NCBI RefSeq assembly: GCF_963675975.1
Contig: NZ_OY780939.1
Location: 2,976,001 to 3,040,000 of the forward strand
Length of the DNA: 64,000 bases
Direction of reading: 5' to 3'
Source of the DNA: Halarcobacter sp.
GTDB taxonomy: Bacteria; Campylobacterota; Campylobacteria; Campylobacterales; Arcobacteraceae
Below the pieces are notes generated by a model. The model was not told the origin of the DNA and did not search any database. It saw nothing but the letters and a program-made list of their open reading frames with translations. The translations under genes were made by a program, and so were the position numbers. Every line of letters starts with the position of its first letter. The stretch's first letter is position 1. This document shows positions 16,382 through 24,541 of the stretch, piece by piece.

Positions 16382-18109
16382 ATGGAAACTTGGGTTTTAG
16401 TTTTAGCTTGTGTAGCAATATTTATTTTTGCTTGGTATGTTCATGATAAGTATGTTCAAAGAAAACATCAGATTTTGGTTAATTATCCAATTATTGGTAG
16501 ATTAAGATTTGTTTTTCAAGAGTTTAGGGAACCATTTAGGCAATACTTTGGTGATGAAAAGTTTTATGAATCAATGGATAAACTTGAGTGGGTTTATAGT
16601 GCCGCAAGAGATAAAGTAAATTTTGCTTCTTTTTCTCCTTCTCAACCTCTTCAAAAGCCAAAATTAATGTTAAAACATACTAATATTGTTTTAAATGATG
16701 ATGAAGTTGAAAATGACTTTATAGTTACTTTTGGAGAGACAAGAGAAAAACCTTTTGTTTCAAACTCTATTATAGGAAGAGGTCCTATGAGTGATGGTTC
16801 TATTTCACCTGAAGGAACAAGAGCTTTTGTTTATGGAGCAAAAGAGGGAGATTTTCCTATTAATTCAGGGGAAGGTGGATTAACTTCAAACTTCTTTGTT
16901 ACACACAATAACTATGACATAAAATATATGAAAGAGGTAAAAGGTAGCTCTTTTCAAGAAAGCTCTTTTAAACTATTTAAACTACTATTTAACAAACCTG
17001 TAGCAATAGACTTTTATAGAAAAATGGTTTTCTATAAAGACCCTGAAGCTGATACTTATGTATTTAATATGGATAAAGAGTGTTTTTATAGACCTGATTG
17101 GAATGTACCATTAGAACACTTTCCTGAAGATGTACCTGAAGATATGCCCGATGTAATTTTACAAATAAGCTCAGGATTATATGGTGTTAGAACTAAAGAT
17201 GGTAAATTTGATATTGAAAGATATAAAAAGCAAATGCGTTTTTGTCGTATGACAGAGATAAAAATAGCCCAAGGGGCAAAACAAACAGGAGGAAAACTAA
17301 TTGGGAAAAAAGTTACTCCTGCAATTGCCCATTATAGAAATATTGAACCATTTAAAGATGCTTTTTCTCCAAATAGATTTCCATATGCAAATACAAATGA
17401 AGAATTATTTGACTTCATTGCAAAACTACAAGAAGCTTCAGGAAAACCAGTAGGGATAAAAATAGTAATTTCAGATAATGAAAATATTGAACCAATTGCA
17501 AAAGAGATTAAAAGAAGAGTTGATTTGGGATTATCTTATCCTGATTATATCTCTATTGATGGTGGTAGTGGAGGAAGTGCTACAGCTCCCCTTGATATGA
17601 TGGAAAGAATAGGAATGGATATAAGAGATGCCATTTATTTAGTAGATAAAATACTTAAAAAATATGGTATTAGAGATAAAGTAAAAATCTCAGCAAGTGG
17701 TAAAATATTAACTCCAGATGATGTAATTATTACTTTATGTATTGGTGCAGATTTTATCCAAATAGCAAGAGGGTTTATGATGAGTGCTGGATGTATTCGA
17801 GCTAGATATTGTTCAGGAGCAGGTAAACATCAGTGTCCTGTAGGTTTGGCTACACAAGATATCAAAAAAAGAAAACACTATTTTGTAAAAAAACATTCAG
17901 ACTATATTAAAAACTATCATAATAATATTTTAAAAAGTATGAAAAGTTTACTCGCTGTTATGGGATTAAAAAATATTAATGAATTAGATAAAGATAAATT
18001 GATATTTTTAGATAAAGACTCAATTATTCACGACAATATTGAAAGTGTTTTTGAAAGAAGAGTATTTCAAAATACAGAAAATGCTGACTCAAAAGATACA
18101 ATAAAATAA
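16382..18109 (+). CDS. FMN-binding glutamate synthase-like protein, membrane-anchored (paralog 1)
   Basis: 575-aa protein. One N-terminal membrane helix (residues about 3-22) is followed by A-W-Y-V-H-D-K-Y-V-Q-R. The rest is a glutamate-synthase FMN domain (about 120-520) with I-S-P-E-G-T-R-A-F, I-A-Q-G-A-K-Q-T-G-G-K-L, I-S-I-D-G-G-S-G-G-S-A-T-A-P and the late R-A-R-Y-C-S-G-A-G-K-H-Q-C-P-V-G cysteine segment. It lacks the glutaminase domain of GltB, so it cannot use glutamine by itself; the reaction is unproven. TATAAT at 16359-16364 and AGGA provide a promoter and ribosome binding site. A close paralog lies at 34829-36577. Confidence 0.85.
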   Translation: METWVLVLACVAIFIFAWYVHDKYVQRKHQILVNYPIIGRLRFVFQEFREPFRQYFGDEKFYESMDKLEWVYSAARDKVNFASFSPSQPLQKPKLMLKHTNIVLNDDEVENDFIVTFGETREKPFVSNSIIGRGPMSDGSISPEGTRAFVYGAKEGDFPINSGEGGLTSNFFVTHNNYDIKYMKEVKGSSFQESSFKLFKLLFNKPVAIDFYRKMVFYKDPEADTYVFNMDKECFYRPDWNVPLEHFPEDVPEDMPDVILQISSGLYGVRTKDGKFDIERYKKQMRFCRMTEIKIAQGAKQTGGKLIGKKVTPAIAHYRNIEPFKDAFSPNRFPYANTNEELFDFIAKLQEASGKPVGIKIVISDNENIEPIAKEIKRRVDLGLSYPDYISIDGGSGGSATAPLDMMERIGMDIRDAIYLVDKILKKYGIRDKVKISASGKILTPDDVIITLCIGADFIQIARGFMMSAGCIRARYCSGAGKHQCPVGLATQDIKKRKHYFVKKHSDYIKNYHNNILKSMKSLLAVMGLKNINELDKDKLIFLDKDSIIHDNIESVFERRVFQNTENADSKDTIK

Positions 18110-18134
18110 GAAGAATCACTCTCTTCTTATTTTA
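18102..18134. terminator. Rho-independent terminator after the glutamate synthase-like gene
   Basis: TAAAATAAGAAGA (18102-18114) pairs exactly with TCTTCTTATTTTA (18122-18134) around a 7-nt loop and runs into a T-rich tract. The stem is nearly the same sequence as the terminator after putA (16281-16312). Confidence 0.8.
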
Positions 18135-18153
18135 CAAATTATACATATAACTG

Positions 18154-18182
18154 TTGATTTTATAAAATAATAATACTATAAT
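18154..18182 (+). promoter_or_regulatory. Promoter of the PAS-GGDEF-EAL gene
   Basis: TTGATT (18154-18159) and TATAAT (18177-18182) are spaced 17 bp apart, 31 bp upstream of the ATG at 18213. It directly follows the preceding terminator. Confidence 0.6.
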
Positions 18183-18212
18183 ATTTTGTTATTATAAAAA
18201 TCAAGGTTAAAA

Positions 18213-20942
18213 ATGCGTTTTTCCCTCTCAAAGTTTAATTTTTTAAATTTAGTTATTAGTACTTTATTATTTTCTATTATAACAGGTATTTTTGTATATA
18301 AATTTGCCGATGATTTTTATGATGATAGAGTAGAGACATACGAAAATAACTATATAAACTCAAATAAAGATTTAATAAAAAATGAAATTGAAAAAGTTAT
18401 TAAAAGAGCTGAAGCTTTAAAAGAATTACAATATGCAAATAATAAATTAGTATTAAAAGAGAAGATTGATTATATACAAAGGGTACTTAGCAAAAAATAT
18501 TCTTCAAAACAAAACATTGAAAAAATAATAAATGAAACAAAACCTACACTTGATTATTATAAGTGGGATAACAATACTGGATATATTTATATTTTTGATA
18601 AAAAAGGTAAAATTCTTTATCATGGAACCAACAAAAACCTAATTTCAAAAAATGTTTTAGATATTGCAAAAGATAATAGTGAATTTGTATCTTTCCTACA
18701 ACAAACACTCTCTAAAGATGAAAATTATGGTAGTTATTTTTGGAATAAACCCCTAACAAATAAAAATGAACTCTTTGAAAAATATGTTTATATAAAATAT
18801 AATGAAGAGCTTAAGATATATATAGCTGCTGGTGTATATAAAGATGAAATGGACAAAAAAACCATAAATACTTTTTTAAATGAATTAGAAGTGAATAGAT
18901 TTGGAGAAAATGATTATGGCTATTTTTGGGTACTTAATACAAAAGCTACAATTCTTATGCATCCAATTGATACTGAATTAGAGAAAAGAGACTTAACAAA
19001 TCTAAAAAGTTTCGATAATAAGATGTTTATTCAAGAGATAATAAAAAGAGCAAAAAAAGATGTAACAGGATATATAACTTATCATTGGAATAGACCTGAT
19101 ACCTTACAAGTAGATGAAAAAACCAGTTATTTTTATTATATTAAAGATTGGAATATTATCATAAATTCAGGATTTTATCTTGCAGAATTAAAAAAGTTCT
19201 TATCTGATGAAAAAATGAAATTAAAAGATTCATTAATTGAGTATTCTGAAAAAGTTTTATCAATACTTATTATTCTAACAATTTTCTCTATACTAATTGC
19301 TAAATTTATATCCTCAAGAATTGAAAAAATAGAAGATGAAAAAAATGAAAACTATAATCTGTTAGAACAATATAAAATGATTTTAGACCATACCTCAGTT
19401 GTTTCAAGAGCTGATATCAATGGAAAGATCCATTATGTAAATGATAACTTTGAAAAGATAAGTGGTTTTAAAAAAGAGGTTCTAATAAACAATAGTTATA
19501 GCATATTAAAACATCCAGATAACAATAAAAAACAGTATAAAGAGTTATGGCAAACAATAAAAGCAGGTAATATTTGGAAAGGTTTAATTAAAAATAGACG
19601 TAAAAATGGGGAAAGCTATTATAATAAAACAACTATATTTCCAATAAGAGATTCAAATGGAAAGATAGTAGAATTCATATCCTCTTCTACAGATGTGACA
19701 GAACTATTAGAAAATAGAACCAAACTAAATGATCTATTTAAAAATGACCCTTTAACAGGTTTAGGAAATAGAGTAAGTCTTATAAATAAACTTGCAACAG
19801 TTGATGAAGGAGTACTAGCTTTAATCAATATAGATAGATTTAAAGAGATAAATGATAGTTATAGTCATGAAATAGGTGATGAAGTAATCAAAACTTTTGC
19901 AAATAGATTATTTGATTTCTTTAGTGACAAAAATTGCATTTTATATAGAGTACAAGCTGATATTTTTGCTATATATTACCCTTATCAAGATATTGAAGTA
20001 TTAAAAGAACTTGTAGAAAAATTTATGAAAGAAAAAGGTAAAGAAGCTTATTATGTAGAAAAAAATAAATTTATTGTTACATATACTTGTGGTTTAGCAA
20101 CCAATAAAGAAAATCTTTTAACCTTTGCAGACATAGCTTTAAGTGAAGCAAAAAATAAGAAAATAAGAATTGCTGTATATAATAGTTCAATGAAAAGTGT
20201 GGAGCAATTTAAAAACAATATTTTATGGGTAGATAAACTATATAAAGCTTTAAGTGAAGATAGAATAATTGCCCACTATCAACCAATTTACAATTATCAA
20301 ACTAAAAAAATTGAAAAATATGAAGCCTTAATGAGATTAATTGAAGATGATAAGATAATATATCCAAATGAATATCTAAGTATTGCAAAAAAGACAAGAC
20401 TATATCCTGAGTTAACATATAAAATGGTTGAAAAAGTTATAAGTAAATTCTCAACTATAGAAAAAGAGTTCTCTTTAAACTTATGTGTTGAAGATTTAAT
20501 GAATGATGAATTGATGTCTTTTATCTTTGATTTTGCCCAACAGAAAAAAGTGTTTAATAAAATGGTTTTAGAAATAGTTGAATCAGAAGAGATTGAAGAT
20601 AGTGAACATATTACTAAACTTCTAAAAAGATTCAAAGATAAAGGGTGTAAAATAGCAATCGATGACTTTGGAAGTGGATATTCAAATTATGATTATTTGA
20701 TTAAACTTCAAGTTGACTATATAAAAATTGATGGTTCAATTATTAAACATATTTTAGATGATACAAAAACACAAAATTTAGTTAAATCAATAGTAAGTTT
20801 TGCAAAAAAATCAGATATAAAGGTTATTGCAGAATTTGTTAGTTCTAAAGAGATTGACAGTTTGTTAAAAGAGTTAAATGTGGACTATGCTCAAGGTTTT
20901 TATTATGGAAAACCCTCAAAAGATTTAATCTGTCATCTATAA
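18213..20942 (+). CDS. Membrane Cache-PAS-GGDEF(degenerate)-EAL cyclic-di-GMP phosphodiesterase
   Basis: 909-aa membrane signalling protein. A TM helix (about 12-30), two Cache-like modules (about 40-330, with G-Y-I-Y-I-F-D and Y-G-Y-F-W-V-L-N), a second TM (about 345-365), PAS (about 385-500), GGDEF-like (about 505-655) and EAL (about 665-905) are visible. The cyclase motif is replaced by Q-A-D-I-F, so it should not make c-di-GMP. The EAL domain keeps E-A-L-M-R, N-L-C-V-E-D, L-E-I-V-E-S-E, I-D-D-F-G-S-G-Y, D-Y-I-K-I-D and Y-A-Q-G-F-Y, so it probably hydrolyses c-di-GMP. The dead GGDEF may bind GTP as a regulator. Its stop overlaps the convergent kinase gene by 10 bp. Confidence 0.87.
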   Translation: MRFSLSKFNFLNLVISTLLFSIITGIFVYKFADDFYDDRVETYENNYINSNKDLIKNEIEKVIKRAEALKELQYANNKLVLKEKIDYIQRVLSKKYSSKQNIEKIINETKPTLDYYKWDNNTGYIYIFDKKGKILYHGTNKNLISKNVLDIAKDNSEFVSFLQQTLSKDENYGSYFWNKPLTNKNELFEKYVYIKYNEELKIYIAAGVYKDEMDKKTINTFLNELEVNRFGENDYGYFWVLNTKATILMHPIDTELEKRDLTNLKSFDNKMFIQEIIKRAKKDVTGYITYHWNRPDTLQVDEKTSYFYYIKDWNIIINSGFYLAELKKFLSDEKMKLKDSLIEYSEKVLSILIILTIFSILIAKFISSRIEKIEDEKNENYNLLEQYKMILDHTSVVSRADINGKIHYVNDNFEKISGFKKEVLINNSYSILKHPDNNKKQYKELWQTIKAGNIWKGLIKNRRKNGESYYNKTTIFPIRDSNGKIVEFISSSTDVTELLENRTKLNDLFKNDPLTGLGNRVSLINKLATVDEGVLALINIDRFKEINDSYSHEIGDEVIKTFANRLFDFFSDKNCILYRVQADIFAIYYPYQDIEVLKELVEKFMKEKGKEAYYVEKNKFIVTYTCGLATNKENLLTFADIALSEAKNKKIRIAVYNSSMKSVEQFKNNILWVDKLYKALSEDRIIAHYQPIYNYQTKKIEKYEALMRLIEDDKIIYPNEYLSIAKKTRLYPELTYKMVEKVISKFSTIEKEFSLNLCVEDLMNDELMSFIFDFAQQKKVFNKMVLEIVESEEIEDSEHITKLLKRFKDKGCKIAIDDFGSGYSNYDYLIKLQVDYIKIDGSIIKHILDDTKTQNLVKSIVSFAKKSDIKVIAEFVSSKEIDSLLKELNVDYAQGFYYGKPSKDLICHL

Positions 20943-22357
20943 AATATAATTTGAAAGTGTGCTCCAACATATTTTTCTTTTTTATAAGAGAATGTTTTAT
21001 TTTCAACTGTAATGGTTCCACGATACCTCTCTCTTATAATTTTATCACACATTGATAATCCTATCCCTGTACCAATTGTTGCATGTTTGGTAGTAAAATA
21101 TGGTTCAAAAACTCTATTTAATATATTTTCTTCAATTCCACCTGCATTATCTAAAATAGAGATAATAAACTCATCATTATCTGTTTTTTTAGTTTTTATA
21201 AAAATAAGTCTTTTAGATTCTTTTTCATCTAGATTTTCAAGAGCATCAATTGCATTTTTCAATATATTAATTAAAACTTGTGATAACTCATTTATATTAC
21301 CCAACATTGTTAAATCTTCAGTTATATCAACATCAACTTTTATTTGATTTACTTTTAATGAAGATTCCAAAAGAACTAAAGATTCATTTATTGAGTCAGA
21401 TATTTTTATATTAGAGGGTTTCTTATCTACTTTTATAAAATTCCTAAAATCATCAATTGTTTTTGATAAATAATTAGCTTGAAGTAAAACCTTCCCAAGT
21501 GATGTATTAAGTTCTTTTTTCTCTATTTTTTCATCATATTCAATCTTTAAACTCAGTCCACTTACAATTGTAGTTATAATACTTAGAGGTTGTCTCCATT
21601 GATGTGCAATATTTCCAATCATTTCTCCCATTGAAACAAGTTTAGACTGCTCATAAGATAGTTTATCTCTTTTTTTTATCTCTTTTTGCTCTGCTAAAAT
21701 CATCTCTTTTTGTTCTTGAATCTTTTTTTCAAGATTATTATTTAAATCTTTCAAATCAGATTCTGTCTTAATCATTCTATTTAAAGATGGTACTACTATA
21801 AGTATAACTTCAAGAAATATTGTTAATAAAGTACCAAATAAAATAAATAACTCTCTGTTTTTTAATTCATTTGTATACTTCTCACTCTCTTTTTCAAATC
21901 TATTTACAGCATAATCTAAAGTTGGTAAAAGTTTAAAAGAGTAATTTTGTATAGATTCAACAATAAACTTATTATTTAAATTCTCAAGAAAAGTTTCTAA
22001 AAGTGAAATATAATTTCTTACTCTAACATCTAAATTAAATTTTTCTTCAAAATATATATCTTTTATATCTTTACTTTCCGTATTATTTAAAAGAAATTCA
22101 TGATCATGTTTCATTGTCAAAATTAATTCTTCTAAATGATTTATTAATTCCTTGTCTTCAGTTTCATAAACTCTTTTTACCATAAGAGTTGTTTTTTGAG
22201 ATAACATTCTTTGTTTCCCACTAATATTTATTAGTTTTGCATATATCTCTTGAGTATTTATTAATTGATTCATTGTAAAAAAAGCAAAAAAAGCCCAAAA
22301 TATTAATGAAGCAATTAGTATTGCATAAGTGATTTTTATATTTAATATTGTTTTCAT
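20933..22357 (-). CDS. Membrane sensor histidine kinase with PilJ/NarX-type sensor domain
   Basis: 474-aa kinase. A TM helix (about 8-28) is followed by a periplasmic helical domain starting with N-I-S-G-K-Q-R-M-L-S-Q-K, the motif of the type IV pili methyl-accepting N-terminal (PilJ) family, related to the nitrate-binding P-box of NarX. A second TM lies near 173-195. A coiled coil leads to I-G-N-I-A-H-Q-W-R-Q-P-L-S (His about 255) and an intact HATPase with N-A-I-D-A-L, D-N-A-G-G-I, F-E-P-Y-F-T-T-K and G-T-G-I-G-L. The ligand may be nitrate or nitrite, or simply redox or membrane state. There is no adjacent response regulator. Confidence 0.87.
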   Translation of the reverse strand: MKTILNIKITYAILIASLIFWAFFAFFTMNQLINTQEIYAKLINISGKQRMLSQKTTLMVKRVYETEDKELINHLEELILTMKHDHEFLLNNTESKDIKDIYFEEKFNLDVRVRNYISLLETFLENLNNKFIVESIQNYSFKLLPTLDYAVNRFEKESEKYTNELKNRELFILFGTLLTIFLEVILIVVPSLNRMIKTESDLKDLNNNLEKKIQEQKEMILAEQKEIKKRDKLSYEQSKLVSMGEMIGNIAHQWRQPLSIITTIVSGLSLKIEYDEKIEKKELNTSLGKVLLQANYLSKTIDDFRNFIKVDKKPSNIKISDSINESLVLLESSLKVNQIKVDVDITEDLTMLGNINELSQVLINILKNAIDALENLDEKESKRLIFIKTKKTDNDEFIISILDNAGGIEENILNRVFEPYFTTKHATIGTGIGLSMCDKIIRERYRGTITVENKTFSYKKEKYVGAHFQIIFYR

Positions 22358-22428
22358 GTTATACCTTAAACAATTATATACTAAAAAAACAATTAATTTA
22401 ATTATATATTATATAAAAATTAGAAAAT

Positions 22429-23871
22429 TTAACTTACTACTGTAATTTTATTTTTACCTTCATTTTTTGATTTATACATTGCATTATCTACTCTTAATAA
22501 TAAGTTCTCTTTTGTATCTGTACTATTTACCATAGTTAAACCAAAACTTGCAGTAACATTGTAAGAGCATAAATTTGTTAATTCTAAATCATCCTCTATA
22601 GCTTTTCTAAGTTTCTCACATATTAATTTACTATCTTCTAAAGATGAATCTATTAAGGCAATAATAAACTCCTCTCCACCCCATCTTGCTATTAAATCTG
22701 TTTGTCTAATATTTTCATTTAAAACTGTTGCAATACGTTTTAGAACTTCATCACCTTTTTGATGACCTAATTTATCATTTATATTTTTAAAATTATCTAT
22801 ATCTAAAAATATCAAACCTATATCATTGTCCCTTCTTTTTTGAAGTAATATTTGTGCAGTTAGTTTTTCTTCAAATGTACGTCTATTTGGTATTTTTGTT
22901 AAAGAATCATAAGTTGAAAGATATTCAAGTTTTTTACTATAGTTTTTTATAATAAAAAATATAAATAAAGAGATGATAAAAGTAACTGATATAGAACCAA
23001 AAAGATTTAAATAAAATACCTTTTGTACATCTTGTGTAAAATCATCCAAATTTGCTTCTACAGTTAAATATAGATTTAATTCAGAAATATATTTTGTATT
23101 TAAAATATATTTATGCCCCTCTTTCTCATACTCTATAGTATTAGGTTTTTTTGATAAAATAAACTCTTTATAGTTTTTTAATACTTTATAATCATTAATA
23201 TTTCTGTGTTTATTTATATTTCTTTCAGATAAAACAATTTTTCCATCTTCATTAAAAAATGTAACAATAAATTTATGTTTAAGCCTAAAAGATTTAAGTA
23301 AATCATCTATATATGAAATCTTTAATGCCACACCCGTTGCACCTAAAAAGTGATAGTTGTGGTCAAATATTTTATAATTTATAAACATAATCATATTGTT
23401 TGATAGATGCTCGTTAAAGTCTAAATTTATTTCATGCTTCTCTTCAATATTTTTAAATTGAAAATACCACTGGTTATTTTTATTTGTTTCATCTATCGTT
23501 TCAATAAAACCATTTTGTGTATAGTAATTTCTAGTTTTGTCTGATACTAAAAATGCATTAAACATATTATATTTATTTTTAATAGCTTCAAGATATCTTA
23601 TGATTTTATCACTGTTCTTTTCTTCATTTACTAACCAATCTTGTACAAATGTATCATTTGCCATTAAAGAAGATACTAAATATGGTTGAATAATACTTTT
23701 TTGAATATCTGTATATATGTTATCTAAAGATAAAGGTAAAGATTGATTTTTTAACTGATTTTGTGCATTATTTAAAGACACTACATAATTTATTACAGAA
23801 ATTGATACTGATAAAGCTATAAGTAAAGTAGTAATTATAAAAACAATTTTATATTTTGATTTTATTATCAT
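22429..23871 (-). CDS. Cache-domain diguanylate cyclase
   Basis: 480-aa membrane protein. TM1 (about 10-30), a periplasmic dCache-like region (about 35-285), TM2 (about 288-310) and a C-terminal GGDEF domain (about 315-480). The active site R-W-G-G-E-E-F is intact, and an inhibitory I-site R-Q-T-D lies five residues before it. It should therefore make c-di-GMP from GTP with product feedback. It is divergent from the hemerythrin gene, with an FNR-type box in between. A TATAAA (23886-23881) lies at the class II distance, which would give a leader of only about 3 nt. Confidence 0.9.
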   Translation of the reverse strand: MIIKSKYKIVFIITTLLIALSVSISVINYVVSLNNAQNQLKNQSLPLSLDNIYTDIQKSIIQPYLVSSLMANDTFVQDWLVNEEKNSDKIIRYLEAIKNKYNMFNAFLVSDKTRNYYTQNGFIETIDETNKNNQWYFQFKNIEEKHEINLDFNEHLSNNMIMFINYKIFDHNYHFLGATGVALKISYIDDLLKSFRLKHKFIVTFFNEDGKIVLSERNINKHRNINDYKVLKNYKEFILSKKPNTIEYEKEGHKYILNTKYISELNLYLTVEANLDDFTQDVQKVFYLNLFGSISVTFIISLFIFFIIKNYSKKLEYLSTYDSLTKIPNRRTFEEKLTAQILLQKRRDNDIGLIFLDIDNFKNINDKLGHQKGDEVLKRIATVLNENIRQTDLIARWGGEEFIIALIDSSLEDSKLICEKLRKAIEDDLELTNLCSYNVTASFGLTMVNSTDTKENLLLRVDNAMYKSKNEGKNKITVVS

Positions 23872-23908
23872 ATTCTCTCTTTTATATTTTTCTTATTGTA
23901 GCTATTTC

Positions 23909-23922
23909 TTGATTACAATCAA
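23909..23922. promoter_or_regulatory. FNR-type box between diguanylate cyclase and hemerythrin genes
   Basis: TTGATTACAATCAA matches TTGAT-N4-ATCAA exactly. On the plus side the -10 TACAAT (23945-23950) begins 29.5 bp from the box centre, the class II FNR geometry (box at -41.5), serving hemerythrin at 23974. On the minus side TATAAA (23886-23881) has the same distance and faces the diguanylate cyclase. The same box and spacing recur at 54160, 54562 and 55702. Confidence 0.75.
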
Positions 23923-23973
23923 TAATAATGATTTTATTTTTAGTTACAATAAAAGAAAAATTTAAGGAATCTA

Positions 23974-24414
23974 ATGTTGCTCGATAAAAATGAACTACCT
24001 TTAGTATCAATGGAATTTATGAATGAAGTACACTTTGAGGACCTAGCTATTATAAATGAGCTGTATGAACTAGTTATAAAATATGAAAATGAAAAAAATA
24101 TAGATAATGAAAACAAAATAAATAAAAAATATATGCAATGGTACAATCATACAGTAAAGCATTTTGAAGGGGAAGAGATAGAGATGCTTGAAAAAGGTTT
24201 TCCACCTTATCATATACATAAAGCAGAACATGAGAACTCATTAAATCTTATGAATCAAGTTTTTAAACAATGGCAAGAAACAAAAGATATTCAAATATTA
24301 AAACAATATTTAACAGGCGAATTACCAAAATGGTTAATAAATCATATTCAAACTATGGATACAGTAACTGCGATGTTTTTAAAAACGGGATTAAGTCCTT
24401 GTAGTGCACACTAA
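23974..24414 (+). CDS. Hemerythrin-family oxygen/NO-binding protein
   Basis: 146-aa cytoplasmic single-domain hemerythrin. All seven di-iron ligands can be placed: H20, H63, E67 (H-x3-E), H82, H86 (H-x3-H), H124 and D129 (H-x4-D). Bacterial hemerythrins bind O2 and some handle nitric oxide; which applies here is not shown by sequence. AAGGA lies 5 nt before the ATG. An FNR-type box and correctly spaced -10 precede it, so it likely belongs to the nitrate/NO regulon described for 52472-63442. A strong terminator follows. Confidence 0.9.
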   Translation: MLLDKNELPLVSMEFMNEVHFEDLAIINELYELVIKYENEKNIDNENKINKKYMQWYNHTVKHFEGEEIEMLEKGFPPYHIHKAEHENSLNLMNQVFKQWQETKDIQILKQYLTGELPKWLINHIQTMDTVTAMFLKTGLSPCSAH

Positions 24415-24453
24415 AAAAAGGAAGATTAGAGAAAGCGGTTAATCTTCCTTTTT
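24415..24453. terminator. Terminator after the hemerythrin gene
   Basis: AAAAAGGAAGATTA (24415-24428) pairs with TAATCTTCCTTTTT (24440-24453), a 14-bp stem with an 11-nt loop, ending in T5. A matching A5 on the left makes it potentially bidirectional. Confidence 0.85.
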
Positions 24454-24541
24454 AGAATTTACTTTGACATGTATGCTTAAAGTAAGTATAGCTGAGAATT
24501 AAATTTTCTTCTACCTTTTACTGTACAAAAAATAGACTTTT

